Assembly: GCA_030847615.1 (NCBI GenBank)
Contig: JAUMIR010000004.1
Location: forward strand, 273,071,501 to 273,135,500
DNA length: 64,000 nt
DNA from: Gambelia wislizenii
Lineage: Eukaryota; Chordata; Lepidosauria; Squamata; Crotaphytidae
Direction of reading: 5' to 3'
Shown here: piece after piece, positions 39,950 to 52,989 of the stretch
How the letters are laid out: each line of letters begins with the position of its first letter
Position numbering within the stretch: the stretch's first letter is position 1
Made by a program: the position numbers and the translations under genes
Notes under the pieces: generated by a model
What the model was told of the DNA's origin: nothing
What the model saw: the letters and a program-made list of their open reading frames with translations, nothing else
Database searches by the model: none

Positions 39950-41765
39950 TTTGAACATAGACCTCTCAACTAGAACTTTGTTTCAACATCCCAGCAAGCA
40001 ATGTTTCAACAAACCTATCTCTTCCCATGCACCTTTCTATGTCCTCCAAAAGGAAATGGTTAGCCATGGAAAAATGGGCAACTGATCTGAGGAGGGCAAG
40101 ATTCCTTAAGCTATGGACTATAGGAGGATGAATCTGCTTGTTTGCCTTTAGCTTAGCAGCCTTCGCTGTCTGCTCTCTAATGTCAAGATTTCATAGCAGC
40201 TAGAGGTCACATGCTAACTCTGTGTGTTTTTGTGGTGTGCATTAAGGTTTTTTCTGCTTCTCTTTGGATGAAGAAGAACCTTGAAGTTCTATCAAGGTAC
40301 AAATCCACACCCTAACCTTTTTTCTCCTTGCCCTATATTTCTGTCTAGCACAACCATACATAGAAGATCTCTTACTAACAGAAGAGATACTCTTGGGAAT
40401 GTCTGTATTTCATTAGCTTTGTTCAGTCATTCAGAAAGGGCACTGAATCAACATGCAAGAGGGGAGTGTGCTAGCCTGTCATCTTTTAGGAGGAATGAGT
40501 AATAGGTCTGAAAACTCTGCATTTCAACTGGTGTTGAAAGCCTGTAACAATAATGGATGCTCTCTCCTTCAGACTGTCACCCTCTGTGTGTAGGAGAGAG
40601 ATGGAGTTAGAGACAGGGTGTGGCAGGGCATATGAGTGGGGCATATTCTCTTCCTTGTGTTGATTCAGCACACTGCATGAACAACTGCATAGAGCCAATA
40701 ACATTCATTCCAACTTTGGTCATCACCAAGGATTTTATAGACTGAGGCCTATGTTGCAAATGTAGTGAGGGAGGAACCTGTTGGGGCACCATGCCGTGTA
40801 GGCAGCTACTTTGGGGGAAATGGCCTCCTAACCAATTGTAGAACTACATTTCCCCCATGAAAGAAACAAAAACAAAGAGGATTGATTTATCATAGCTAAA
40901 AAAATATTGTGATCACACTGCTAGTTGCTTGGCACAAACAGGTTCCTAAGTAGAATAGCGCTGCTTGTGTAGTTCCAGTTGTTGGCCATATTGCAAAGCA
41001 ATACAGCTGCATTTATCACATATGATATGGGAAACATATATGAAGCAAATACAGAATTAAAACCCCACAGTGAATGCAGCCAGATTTTCTACATACCAAC
41101 ATAATTTTAATGGTATGCTTGATTAAAAAAAAAAAAAAGCTATGCATAGTCTTTCCCAGAATCATAAAACATTGATTTTCCCTCTATATTAATTTATAAA
41201 TAGTTCAGGGTAGGTGTTTTATTCATGTTGCCCTCAGCTAAAAAGTGAGGGGAAAGTAAACCAGTATCTTCCTTGAGCTAATCATTTCAGGGAAAAGTAA
41301 AAAAAAATAGACTCTTCTAGATAGGATTTTGTTTTGAATGTTTCACATTATAAAAAACTGAATAAAGAAAGATCCATTCTCACAGATCAACTCTGCATTT
41401 CTCCTCAGATTTAAGGTCCCTTAAATTTAATGGGACCTACATTTGAGAAAACATGAATGAGAGGGATTGCAAAATGCTATATTTCATGCAAAAACAAAAG
41501 CAGTCTAGAGAATTATCATAAAGTGAATTCAAATAAACCTTGGAAAGAAAAGATTATGTGTGACATTACCTGTTGACATATTCCTTTGCAGGAAGTAACA
41601 AGGGTAAACTGATATTTTTACAAAGCAATGTGATAGCATTGCTATTTTTTGGTAATTACTACTACTGAAATGTTGGTGTTGGGGGTAATTCTTGCCCATT
41701 TTTTTATACTTAAGTATATTTTTGTAAAAATAAAAAGTGTTGTGTTCATAGCATGTTAATAACAC
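39950..41765. other. No gene seen
   Basis: Non-coding sequence with short poly(A) runs. Confidence 0.4.
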
Positions 41766-41769
41766 ATTA

Positions 41770-42020
41770 CAGTGGGCCCTTCGTATCCACTGGGGTTTGG
41801 TTTCAGGACCCCCTGTGGATACCAAAATCTGTGAATGCTCAAGTCCCATTATATACAACGGTGTAGTAAAATGCTGTCTCTTATATAAAATGGCAAAATC
41901 AAGGTTTGCTTTTTTTGGAATTCTTCTTCTTCTAATAATAATAATAATAATAATAATAATTTCAAGCCATAGATGGTAGAATCTGTGAATACAGAATCTG
42001 TGGATACGGCGGGCCAGCTG
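41770..42020. mobile_element. Tigger-type MITE, copy g
   Basis: The termini are CAGTGGGCCCTTCGTATCC and GGATACGGCGGGCCAGCTG, with TA on both sides. An internal (AAT)n microsatellite at 41934-41960 replaces part of the interior. Confidence 0.87.
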
Positions 42021-42077
42021 TACTTTTAAAGAAATGCATGATGTGCTACATGTTACTTTTCCAAAACTGATGACATA

Positions 42078-42563
42078 GGGCGTGTCTAGAGGGGCAATAT
42101 ACCTGTCATGCCCACATCTTAGAGCCCTGCAGTCCTAACAACACAGGACTTTTGCCTCAGGGCTGAGATGGGGGGGAAGATGGGGTAAGGCCCTTTATCA
42201 CGTTTTTTAAAAATACCTACCGTAGTTTAATCTGTTCCTGCCAGGAAGGAATGGATTGTGCCCCATGTGTCTGCAGGAGCCCACTCCAGCAGGCAGGCCC
42301 ATCACTGGAGTTAACATCTGCCTTGCTCTTCTAAAGCAGGAAGGGGTCCCACAGCATGTGACCAATGGTCACATGTTGCAAGCTGGGTTCCTCACTTCCA
42401 GGAGAGCACTAGAGATGGTGGTGGCAGCAGCGGCAGCAGGAGCTGTCATGCCTGTCTGGACTCTGGCCCATTTGGAGGTGGTAACAGAGGAAGAACAGGC
42501 CTGATCCATGGCCAGGAAACATTGGCAGGGAGCCGGCATATCCTGGCTCATGTAGATGAGCTC
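42078..42563. mobile_element. PIF/Harbinger-like MITE, copy A2
   Basis: The left end GGGCGTGTCTAGAGGGGC pairs with the right end (reverse of GAGCTCATCTACATGAGCC). The right flank is TAA and the left is ATA, so one side has mutated. Internal CCTGTGGGACC-type and TCACATG blocks match copy A1. Confidence 0.6.
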
Positions 42564-42569
42564 TAAGAT

Positions 42570-43890
42570 TAATATGTTACATTTTTAAAATGACACTTGA
42601 TGCTCTGAGTTCAAAGAAATGTGCAGCTAATGGAATGTTGTTCAAGGAAACTTGGATTTGTGTCTGTCAAACATCTGCCCCTCGTGTGACACAGCAACAT
42701 TTTAAATTAATAGGGAAATTTAGAGAGTAATTTATAATCAGCCATAACTGTCTGTGCAGAAAAGGAAAAGGTGAAACAAGCTGCACTATAAGTGTGCCCA
42801 ACCACTTGGGTGTATCAAAAATAGCCCTTTGTTTCCCAAGTTTTTTTCATTTGTGATGTATATTTTTTTTAATTTTGGAGAGAAGTGTGATTTAATGAAC
42901 TTGCAATACTTAAGTACAGCAGTAGTCATTCCTTAACTTCAGTTTCACACATTCCACCCAATAGTTTTGTAGCTGACTATAAAATCTGGCCTTGTACTAG
43001 TGGCCAAATTAAACATGCTTTAACTAAACATTTTATCAAAGCTCTGCCGTGTAATCTAATTTTCTATCGCTATTTTGTGTATAACTGTGTAAACCAATGC
43101 CACAGAGCTTTAGTTCAAATATGCTCACTGAGGTTCCCGTCTCTAACTTCTTAAATAAATAGGAAACAAAATGTAGTCTATTCATTCACACTAAATTATA
43201 TCCAATTTCCAATCAAATTACATGTTATGTTACTAATTTCAATCAAGAAGGCTATGTCATATTTAAAATGTTTATTGCCATAGGTGGCAAAAAAGAGGGA
43301 AAATCTTCATTGAGAAGCAGGGGTGATATTTAGAGATGTGGAAATATGAGAGTCTTCATTCTGTTGGCGGGGGGTCTAAACCCTACCTATATTTTCAACC
43401 CACCTTTCATTTATATCAAGTTGGGAGCTTTTTCCCCCTTCGCACATGGAAACTGAAGCCCTATTTTTAGCATATGTTTCCCTCAAATTTTTCTTGGGGT
43501 GGGTATGAATTTATCCTACTCTATGTATTTTGTATGCATTTACCCATTGACTAAAGTATGTTTCTATATCCTTTTCAATTGCACACACTGTAGCAGTTTA
43601 CTTTTTTTTTTAATGGGTGCATAATTCTGTGAATATTCTTATTTCTCTGAAACTCAACACAAGTATAAAAGTGTTAATTTTCAAGGTGAGTTGTGTTGTA
43701 TTTCACAATAAATTTCATTAAATGGATACTTTCATCAGCAAATGTAACTCCAACAAAATTATTTCCTATCCTTAGTGACATTTCATATTAGTTGTAAACG
43801 TATGAGGTGAGCAAAATTAGGGACAGGGTAACATTTGGGGGAGGGATCAGTAATGGAAGTACCAGAACCAAATCTGGCCTCAGTGGAAAT
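42570..43890. other. No gene seen
   Basis: AT-rich, non-coding. Confidence 0.4.
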
Positions 43891-43894
43891 CGTA

Positions 43895-44220
43895 TTTTTA
43901 ATGTAAATATTTATACCCCACCTTCTCTCCAGAGACCTCTGGGTAGCAAACAATAAAACCAATCTAACAAACTTTTGTTAAAAGTTAAAATTAATTTAGA
44001 AGCTAAAAGACATATTAAACAACCAACGCATTAAAATACCAATTTAAGGAGCTAAAATAGCTTAGAATGATTTAAAACCATGTACATTGGAGGGTTTTTG
44101 TAAAATCAATTAGGCCTCAAAAGCTTTCAGGAACAACCATGTCTTCACTGGGCATCTGAACAACAGCAGTGTTGGCACCAATCAGGCCTTCAACGGGAGG
44201 GTTTCCATATTAGTTGCTTC
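43895..44220 (-). mobile_element. L2-like LINE 3' end, tentative
   Basis: TTTATACCCCACCTTCTCTC followed by a purine-rich run and CCATGTCTTCACTGGGCATC resembles an L2-like 3' region in minus orientation. The same tail type occurs at 56425, 58390 and 63755. Confidence 0.4.
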
Positions 44221-44444
44221 CCACTTGCCCACACAGAGGTAAGAAGAATGTGCATGGAGGAACTGTTGTCCATAGCAAAAGAACTTGTTTGTAGTCAGTT
44301 GTGATATATGAAAACAGTTGTTGAACAGAGACAAAGTATGTAGTGTTTGATGTTTTATTTATAGTTCCTGCCATGTGTATGTGTATTTTTTTATTACATT
44401 TGTAATGTTGCTTGCATGAGATGATATTAATTAAAAGAAGCCTT

Positions 44445-44548
44445 CCCTAACCTAGTGTCCTCCGATGTGTTTGAGCACACATAGGCTGAGATGGTCACAA
44501 TTGTAGTCCAATAAACCTTGAGGCATCAGGTTGTGGAAGCCTGATATG
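44445..44548. mobile_element. Short palindromic MITE
   Basis: CCTTCCCTAACCTAGTGTCC at the left and CATCAGGTTGTGGAAGCC at the right are imperfect inverted repeats around ATTGTAGTCCAATAA, a common reptile foldback family. Confidence 0.4.
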
Positions 44549-45640
44549 TCTATTGCTTCAAGGACAGAAACTTCCATTCTGATCCCCCTCTAATATCCAG
44601 ATAGTGTACTGTACATTCAAGTAGCCAAACAGAAAATGTCTCCTCCCAACTTTACTTTGCTATTTTATCCTGTTGCTGACTGTACTGTTTGAAGCTTCTC
44701 AATTAGTTACTCAAGTTGGGTGTTCTTGAACCCTGGCTGCCATGCCATGGCATCCCTTTTAATGCACATGAAGAAAAGCAGCATAAACATGGTCATGCTG
44801 AACTTGATGCTGCCACAATGTGTACTACCTGGATCCTTCCTTCATATTTTCCATTGTAATACATATTTATGTACTTTATGTAAGAGATGATGACACTGAA
44901 TATGCAGCTCTTGCACAACAGCAATCTGTTTTACACCACACCTTCATCAAATGGCAGAAGGACAGGGCTAGTAGCCAGTCCTAGAGTTCCATGACCATTT
45001 TCTGACCAAGATGATTGATAGACATCAAGAGGTCAAGCCAGCTTTATTGAGGTCACATTCTCATGAAAAGTCTTGATTTGCATCTGCCTCATATGAAAAA
45101 GTATTTCAGCACTTTCTGGCATATAGAATAAAACCATTTTATTCTTTCAATCTTTAATTTCAGTAATGGTGCTAATATTTTGAATTCATTGTATAACACA
45201 CACCAACACAACTATCAGATATTAGTTTTATAAGTAATTAACAAGAAATAAAATGTTAGTATAATTATATTCTCATAAGGCCTAAGTCAATAGAGGCAGC
45301 TCAAATTATAAATAGGTTATGAGTGGTACCTGTGAACATTATTACAATGAAGATGACAACACCAACAGCAGCAGCAGCAACGACACCTATGATGATCCAT
45401 CACCTTCCATTACCTCTATGAAACTAGTCTATTAATCTGTACTCAATACTGTTTTTATTGCTGGAAGATATCATTCAGTAAACACACTTGGGTCAGAGGG
45501 GATCCTTTTTACAAGATAGCATCCCTCTGGACTCTTAAACCTTCCTTTATCTGTTTGCCCACTCCAGCCATCCCACTTCAGGGAAGTTTCTATTATTTCC
45601 TCAGTACCAGGGCAGCTCCAAATTGCTTCAGTTCCAGGAT
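44549..45640. other. No gene seen
   Basis: No recognisable feature; short (CAG/CAA) run at 45360-45385. Confidence 0.4.
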
Positions 45641-45645
45641 GTCAC

Positions 45646-46283
45646 TGTCATGGGCCAGGATTTGGACTTGGATTCTGAGTCTGAAGAAGAGACTCCTGTA
45701 GTTCTCCCAGTTGAAGAGCAGCCTCAGCCTGAGGAGGAACAGAGCCAGGACTCACCTGCAGCTGACGTGGTAGAGGATGCAGCCGGAGAAACAGCACAGC
45801 CTCTAAGTCCATAGACCTGGCATGTGAAGAGGAAAGCAGAGCAGAGCAGCAACTCTATATGAGGCTCCTTGCCAACCAACAAAGGTGGGGCTCCTGATTA
45901 GAGCCTTCTGGCACCATCTCATTTAAGAGCTGACTTTGGCTAGAGATGGTTGCTGGAATCAACTTGTGTTCTTTCTAGCTGGTATTCTTGTTGGTGGCTT
46001 CTGTGACTCTGATCCCTGGACTGCATGACAACCCCATGCTGGATTCTTAGACCCTGCATTGCTTGATGGCCCTTGCTGAATTTTAGACCCTGGGCTGCCT
46101 GATGATGTTGCTTATTTCCTCAAACACACACTGGCCTTGACTACACTTTTGCCAAATGGATTCCCACAGGTTGGGATGCTTTCCAAGCCCTGTTTATTTA
46201 CTGACATTGCTGAGCTATCTCAGAACTCTGAGCTAATTTTTTCCTCCCTTGCTTGGTCTGCAAGTATGTGCTGAGTCAGGACA
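45646..46283 (+). mobile_element. Solo LTR, TGTCATG family, 5-bp TSD GTCAC
   Basis: It runs from TGTCATGGGCCAGG to GAGTCAGGACA (638 bp), with a perfect GTCAC duplication at 45641-45645 and 46284-46288. An ATG at LTR positions 5-7 (45650) opens a 54-codon acidic frame (DLDLDSESEEE, then Glu/Gln/Pro-rich) ending at 45814. No internal sequence remains. Confidence 0.85.
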
Positions 46284-46289
46284 GTCACC

Positions 46290-48340
46290 CCAAATGAGGT
46301 TCTTCACAGGATCAGACACCACAGAGTGCTGAGTCATTTTTTTTTTAATTTCCCAGGAGGGGCATACTGGTAAGTATGGACCAGATTATGTGCCCTTGTC
46401 CCAGAATTTACTTCAAAATTAGGACCAGTGATGGCATATGTAGGATCTGGGCTATAGACAGTCAGGAGGATCAAGACCTGTTGATAGGTAAAGGTGATCC
46501 AGAGGTAGGTTATTCTTCCTGAAGTGTCACTGCAGGTGCCAGCATGGGTCCTGCATTGTATGGGTCTTCTCAGGCAGACCTGTACAATGAAAGTCAGTAT
46601 CAGGTCCTGGTGGGCCAAGAAAATACATATGTTAGTTTCCAGGGGCCCCTATCCCTTCTAACCCAACAGCTCTGTCCTGTTCGGTGTCTACAGCTAGCCA
46701 TGTCATGTCACTAGATAAGAAAGGGAAGAGATGGCAGAATCCTAAGGCTATAGCTCTTCTCTTCATCGTGGAGGGTCATTTCTCTGGAAATTGATGGAGA
46801 TCTTTCCTCCTAGATAGCTGGCTGGCCTCAGTTTTCCATCCTGGCCCATAGGGGGCTACCTTCCTGACTTTCCCATCTTACCTTGGAAGAGGAAATTAGG
46901 CTCTCTCCCATCAGTCCCAGGTGTGAGGTACAGAGATTGAGGGGGACATTAACCTCCCTGCTTTCTTCTCCACTCATGTTACTGTTTTTTTATGTTCCTC
47001 TTAGTGGATTAATTCTTGCTGGCATGGCTTCCTCCTTTCTCCAAATCCCTCCTATGACTTTTTCAGTTCCCTATCCACATCACCCAACAAGCCCCTTGCT
47101 TTCCACTTATCCTCTACTGGGTGATCTGAAACATCTGTGGTGCAGAGACAGACCAAAACAATTCATCATCAATAACAATAAATAGAAGGAACTGTTAACT
47201 TCACTTACCTTTAGAAAGTGACTGGTTCTAGGAGTCACCAGTTTTCTTGTTTTCTTTTTTCAGTACCCCGGTGTGTTATCACTCTAGGGCACTGTGAGAA
47301 ATCCAAATCATGGCTTTTAATGAAGCCACTTGCCTCTGCCAATTCTTGTGCCAGTGTCTACTAGGTAAAGCAAAGGAGGTCCATTGAGATGTGAACAAGG
47401 ACAACAGAAGGCTTTTCAGTGTGTGACCCCTCAAATCTCGGAACCTGTCCTCAATACACAAACAAAGGAAAACAGCATTTTCCTATGTGGTCACATCATT
47501 TATTCATAGCCATTGATTGCTCAGGTGTGTGTGTAGATTCACCAACGGACATATAAAATACTGGAAAAGCAATGGGTTCTCAATTCACTTCAGAATTGGC
47601 TGTTCACCTGGGCCTGTTTCAGCTCAGAAGAGATGCTGAATTCATGCTCTAATAGTTCTGACTTTAGGACCACACAACATCATTGAGGAGCTATTCAGCC
47701 TTTAAAACCAGTCACAAGCCTCACTAAGAAATTGTGCTTAAATTCAGCAGTTCAGTCTCCTGTTTAGCACTGTGCTTCTTTTCCTTTAGCACAAAGGGAC
47801 CCACATGAACTGTTGGGTCAAAGTCAAAACTGTGTGAATTAGAATTTCTACAGACAGTGTATCTTTTATGTGTTCACTTTAAAGTGAGTCAATGGAACCT
47901 GTATTTTGCATTAAGCTTTGAAACCCACTGCAGAAAGAAGTAGGTTATGCGAAGTAAGCAAATTGATTTCTCCACTCCCAGTTTTGGAATTATTATGTAC
48001 AAATGTTTGCTGCATTCATTTTAATTTTAGCTTGCAGAAGGGCAATGTCAGGAATAAAGCATTCCTGCTTCCAAACGGAAAGGGGGAGGAAGCTTTGCAT
48101 AAAATGAAATGATTATTATTTTGACACTGAACCCTAAGATTTATGAAATTATTCTCCATTTACAATGCCAATGTGACTTTTTGTAGTTGTCCTGAGCAAA
48201 GTTTATTTATGCTAGCTTTACCAGAGACAGGTGATACATAGAGTCTTTCCTGGGGATTTTGCTTTTAAGACTTCATTATGACCTATGGTCAAAACATTGC
48301 AGGTTAAAAAGTATATTTCACTAGAATAATCTCAGCTAGT
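46290..48340. other. No gene seen
   Basis: Short frames here (for example 46334-46618 and 46883-47185) have no family motifs. No repeat was recognised with confidence. Confidence 0.4.
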
Positions 48341-48342
48341 AT

Positions 48343-48502
48343 TGTTGTTGTGTGCCTTCAAGTCACTTTTGAGTTATGGCAACTGTAAAGTGAACCTATC
48401 ATCATAGGGTTTTCTGAGACTGAGAACGTATGATTTGCCCAAGGTCACCCAGTGGGTTATCATAGCCAAGCAGGGATTCAGACCTTGGTCTCCAGAGTCG
48501 TA
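48343..48502 (-). mobile_element. Sauria-type SINE, left part, split by a MITE
   Basis: TTGTTGTGTGCCTTCAAGTC, GAACCTATCATCATAGGG, AAGGTCACCCAGTGGG, the reverse B box region and CTCCAGAGTCGTA are present. The tRNA-like head resumes at 49134 (ATAGTCCAACACTCAACGCA) to about 49170, beyond a MITE. Confidence 0.82.
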
Positions 48503-49133
48503 GGGTTTGTCTAGACAGTGAAAATACTCCTCATAGCATTCAAGGAAAATACCTTTTGTCCCAATGAGATCCCACGTTGATTCATGGTATTTGGAAGAAG
48601 GAGGGCGAAAACCTTCAAATACTCTGCAGGAAAAGCTTTTGTGGCTTTTCCTGACTTTTTAAACTCCAAAGGAAATGTGCATTCCCACTTGTTGGAATAG
48701 CCAATTCACTTTGCTGCATTTTCCCAATGAGAGCAGAAGTGGAAAGCTGATTGGTCAGACGTGCACAGCGGGTGGAGCTTGCTGGCAATGCAACACCCAG
48801 AACTGCCATGTTGGATTTTTGCCATAGTGACCATGTGCTGAAGCAACAAAACAGCCTCCCCTCCCCCCCCCATTTATTTAAGTGGAAGATCACACTTCTG
48901 CACCTTGGAGTTGCTTTAAAAAAATACTGTTCAGCAGTACCAACTGGTGAGAATAAAAACACAAGTAATTCACTCATGCCCACCATCTTGATTTGCAAGC
49001 ATGCCCATTTGAACATCAAATGCATATGGATTCACATGCTTTGCCAAAAAATCATGGAGACAAATGAAAGCTGCTATGAATTCATGTTTACTGCACATCA
49101 ATCCACATTTTATTACCCCATATAGACAAGCCC
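48503..49133. mobile_element. Harbinger-like MITE, copy C2, inside a SINE
   Basis: The termini are GGGTTTGTCTAGACAGTG and the reverse of GGGCTTGTCTATATGGGG. The flanking 3-mers are GTA and ATA. The interrupted SINE supplies the pre-insertion sequence (AGAGTCGTAGTCC), confirming the 631-bp borders and a short target duplication. The right part matches C1 (27037) in reverse: CAAATCAAGATGG, TGGAGACAAATG. Confidence 0.75.
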
Positions 49134-49179
49134 ATAGTCCAACACTCAACGCACTAGGCCACACTGGCTTCAACTTCAG

Positions 49180-51600
49180 CTTGTATGCCAAAGCAATTTA
49201 ATGTTTTATGAGGGCTTCCTTTCTTTAGGATGATGATTCAGTTTTTAATATCATAGTTTTGTATAACTGAACCATTTGAATCACTGTGTGTATGAAAGCA
49301 CAGTGCAATTAGACACAGTGTGATGTTATTGATACTGCAACAAACACTTATGGAGGGCAATTTTGGAGCAAACCTATTTGAAAGCAAACTCCACTCACTT
49401 CATTCTTATGGGCACTTACTTGAAAATGTCTCAGTGAAATAAGTGGCAGTAAAAGAATATGCACACTTTTGTGACCTTAAGGATTTTCTATACTTTATTT
49501 ACTAAAAGAAAAAGGAGGTCTATTAACCTAAGCAGATAGTGGTATATTTTTTAATCCAGAGAATATAGAAACATCTAATATTACACCCTTTCTTTCCAGA
49601 TTTCAGTGTGTCTGCAATAAGTATGGCTGAGAGTTGATCCAATCAATTTACATTCCAAATGAAATGACAATGTTTCACAAGTTAAGAAGCTAGATTATGC
49701 TACATAGCACACTATTTGTTCCAAAATAAATCCCACTGTGTTCAGTGAAGCATTATTTCCAGCTAACTGTGCTCAGGATACTGACCTTTTTAATATTTTA
49801 GTGAAATAAATCTGTGTCAAAAACTTAAAATGTGATCTAGTGTTTTACAGTAACCAGCTCAAAAATATTGCTGGACTGCCCATGTTAGTTTTAAATTCTA
49901 CATTATTCAACATTTCTGCAGCAAGTGATACATAACTCAACTAACTTACTGTCAACTCAGTGCATTTTAGGTTCATTTACAAATTATTAATCAATGAAGG
50001 GCTGTTGCCAGTACTTCCTAGAAGATGACATTCATAACCTGTGACTCAATGTAGCTTATAATATCAAAAAGCTCAGCATTAGCCAACATTTTCCTGATAG
50101 TGGACCCTTTCTCTACAAGTGCCCCCCATTAACAGAAATCACTGATCATCTGCCATCAGTCAGGATGAGTCTCCTGACACACCTTAGTTTTGCATTACAC
50201 CAAGTCACAAGCCTCCTATGACCCTAGTCTTCCCAGTTGAGGGAGTTTCTTAAGTGCACCTGCTTTCAGCCTTGGTTTGGAGGAAAATTAAAAGAAAAGC
50301 ACTTTCTTGTTCAAAGCCCAGGCAACACAGACCTTCTGAAAAACCCAAAGAGCACAAGTGGTAGCTTTCCAGCCATGTAATCTTTAATATGCAGAAGCAT
50401 TTGGTGCAATTTTCCAGTAAAATAATACAGCCACATGTCCAAATACTCTCTCTCTCTGTGTGTGTGTGTGTTAGCTTGTTGGAAGAAAAAAAGAGGAGGT
50501 ATGGCAAGGGAAGGTAACAATTACAAGCAAAACTGATAAAGTCATTCTAACTTGGCTAACTACAGGTTATTCACTTGAGTGAAATCTTGGATTTTGGAAG
50601 ATACACACTGTTCATTGCAGAAAGGATGGTCTGAGACTTACATATAATTAGGAAGATAACAGGGAGAGATTCTCTCTGTTAATTGTTCTAGTTTATTGAA
50701 ACTGTCAGGAATTTCCCTCTGCTGCCTGATAGTAACACATCTTCTAGTCTAGGTTCCTGTAATCATATATCATCTCTTTCCAAGTCATTGATAAAGACAT
50801 TGAACAAAACCATAGAATACCTCTGAATTCTTCTCTTAGATTTGATGTGGATCTATATTGCTTTTTGGTGGAATTTTTCAACTAGTTGTTAGCTCAGCTA
50901 ATAATCATCTGACTAGGTCTTTATTTCTCTTACTTTCTTCCAAATATGTTCTATGTGTAAATTATGAAAAGTTAGTTTAGCTAAGTATGCTTCCCAGAAT
51001 CCACCAGCAAGTAAGGCTAATGGATGTACTATCTAAGGGAATTCTGGGATTTGGAAACAACTTTTCCAAGCCCTGCTTATGAGGCCAGCAGCTTCTAAGA
51101 ATGACAATGGCTATAATTCCATGAAGTTGAACTTATGGATAGAGCCTCCTTACTGTAGTGATGCTTTGATAGTAGATTAAATGCACAACCTGCAGGACTT
51201 CCTTCATTTACTCTAGTAAAAGATAGGTTAATATACTGTGTAATTAACAAAGCAGATAAATAAAACTAGTAAGAGTATTATTCTAAGAATCTTCAAAGGT
51301 CAAGACAAGCTAGTCTCACCCATTGTTTTTGAGGCCCAGTTTTAATAATAGACTCAGTTTCTAAACATACCACACAGGAGATGAAATAACTAGAAATTAT
51401 ATCCCACATTGTGATCACAGTGAGGAGACCTTAAAATACTATTAATTCTGTCTTATTTAGAGATGACAGAAATACATGGAACTTTAACTATCTTGGTTGA
51501 ATCTTAGACTGATAGGCAGTTGCTATAAAGATTCTGGTTTAGCATAATTGGATTGTAAGCAATTTCTGATCATTCCATTAGTATATTACTGATTTAACAA
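49180..51600. other. No gene; possible ancient CR1 at 50775-50960
   Basis: CCAAGTCATTGATAAAGACA followed by TTGAACAAAACC matches the CR1 reverse-transcriptase region in minus orientation, but with heavy divergence. A (CT)n(TG)n microsatellite lies at 50445-50471. Nothing else recognised. Confidence 0.4.
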
Positions 51601-51612
51601 TGTAATAACCTA

Positions 51613-52860
51613 CACATTAAAATGATTATCTTGCTACACGAGGGCCAGCACGGTCAAGTCAGATATGGTGGTGCTCTTTCAGAGCCCTTTCTAATAACTA
51701 ATGGAGTGAAGCAAGGTTGTCATCTTGCTCCAACTTTATTTACAATCTTCTTCAGCATGATGCTCCAAAGGGCTATGGCAGGGCTTGAAGAAGAAGATGG
51801 CATCTATATATGTTACCATGCTGATGGTAGCTTGTTTAACTTAAGCTGTCTGATGGCTCGCAATAAGACTCTAAACTATCTAGTCCGTGAGCTGCTCTTC
51901 ACTGATGATGCTGCCCTTGTTGCCCGCACAGAAGCATCTCTGCAGCGCCTAACATCCTGCTTCGCAATAGATGCAGAGCTATTTGGGCTGGCAATCAACC
52001 TGAAGAAAACAGACGTTCTTTACCAGCCTGCACCACAGGACGAACACCACCGTTCCCACATTGCCATTGGCAAATCTGTGCTCAAGTCCATTCAGCAGTT
52101 CACCAACCTGGGAAGCATCATCTCCTCAGATGCCAAGATTGACAAAGAGATTGATCACAGATTAACAAAGGCATATAGCTCATTTGGAAGACTCTACAAA
52201 AAAGTCTGGAGTAATAAACACCTGAGGCGAAGCCAAAAATCAGTGTGTATAAAGCCATTTGTACTGTCTAGTCTCCTTTATGGGTTTGAAACATGGGTCA
52301 CCTATCGCCAACACTTACGACTCCTCGAATGCTTTCATCAGCGCTGTATATGCACAATCCTAAATATACACTGAACTGACTATGTGATGAATGTTGCTGT
52401 CCTTGAGCAAGCAGGGATCACCAGCATTGAGGCCGTGATATTGAGAACACAGCTGCGCTGGGCAGGGCACATTTCTAGAATGGAGGACCATCGCCTCCCC
52501 AAAATAGTACTCTATGGTGAACTCGCCATGGGTCAGCGTAAGAGGGGCGATCCAAAAAAGCGATACAAGGATTCCCTGAAACAACATCTCAGGCTTGGCC
52601 AAATTGATCACCAACAATGGTCCATCGTGGCCTCACATTGGGAGGCATGGAGACGAACTATCCACAATGCTGCAGCCTTATTTGATAACTCACGGCAAAC
52701 AAGTCTTGAAGAGAAATGACAATGCAGAAAGAATCACAACCCAGAAACATCACCCAAGGAGAACTTCTGGTGCGCTTTCTGCAACCGGACTTGTTTATCT
52801 CAGATTGGCCTTTTTATTCATCAGCGCGCTTGCAGAAAGCGCGGGATGAGTCCTTCCTGA
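51613..52860 (+). pseudogene. RTE-like LINE reverse transcriptase C-terminal part, two in-frame TGA stops
   Basis: One plus-strand frame runs from about 51622 to 52860 with TGA only at 52372-52374 and 52717-52719. It shows TNGVKQGCHLAPTLFTIFF, the catalytic LLFTDDAAL, INLKKTDVL, FTNLGSIISSDAKIDKEID, LLYGFETWVTYRQHLRLLE and LRTQLRWAGHISRMEDHRLP. A terminal zinc-finger-like CAFCNRTC...HQRAC follows (about 52774-52835). It is 5'-truncated within the RT domain at about 51613. The 3' sequence to about 52980 looks like a LINE 3' UTR. The first TGA replaces a residue in an otherwise continuous motif. The frame is remarkably preserved, implying a fairly young copy. The clade call (RTE-like) is tentative. 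Confidence 0.8.
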
Positions 52861-52989
52861 ATGTTCGTTTGCGAAGAAAAGCCAGAGCATCTACGCGTAT
52901 ACTCGGAAGTACGTTAGTGTGAATTCAATGGGACCTGCTCTCTGGAAGGTGCATGTAGAATTGCACGCTGAAAAGGTATGTAGAATCCT

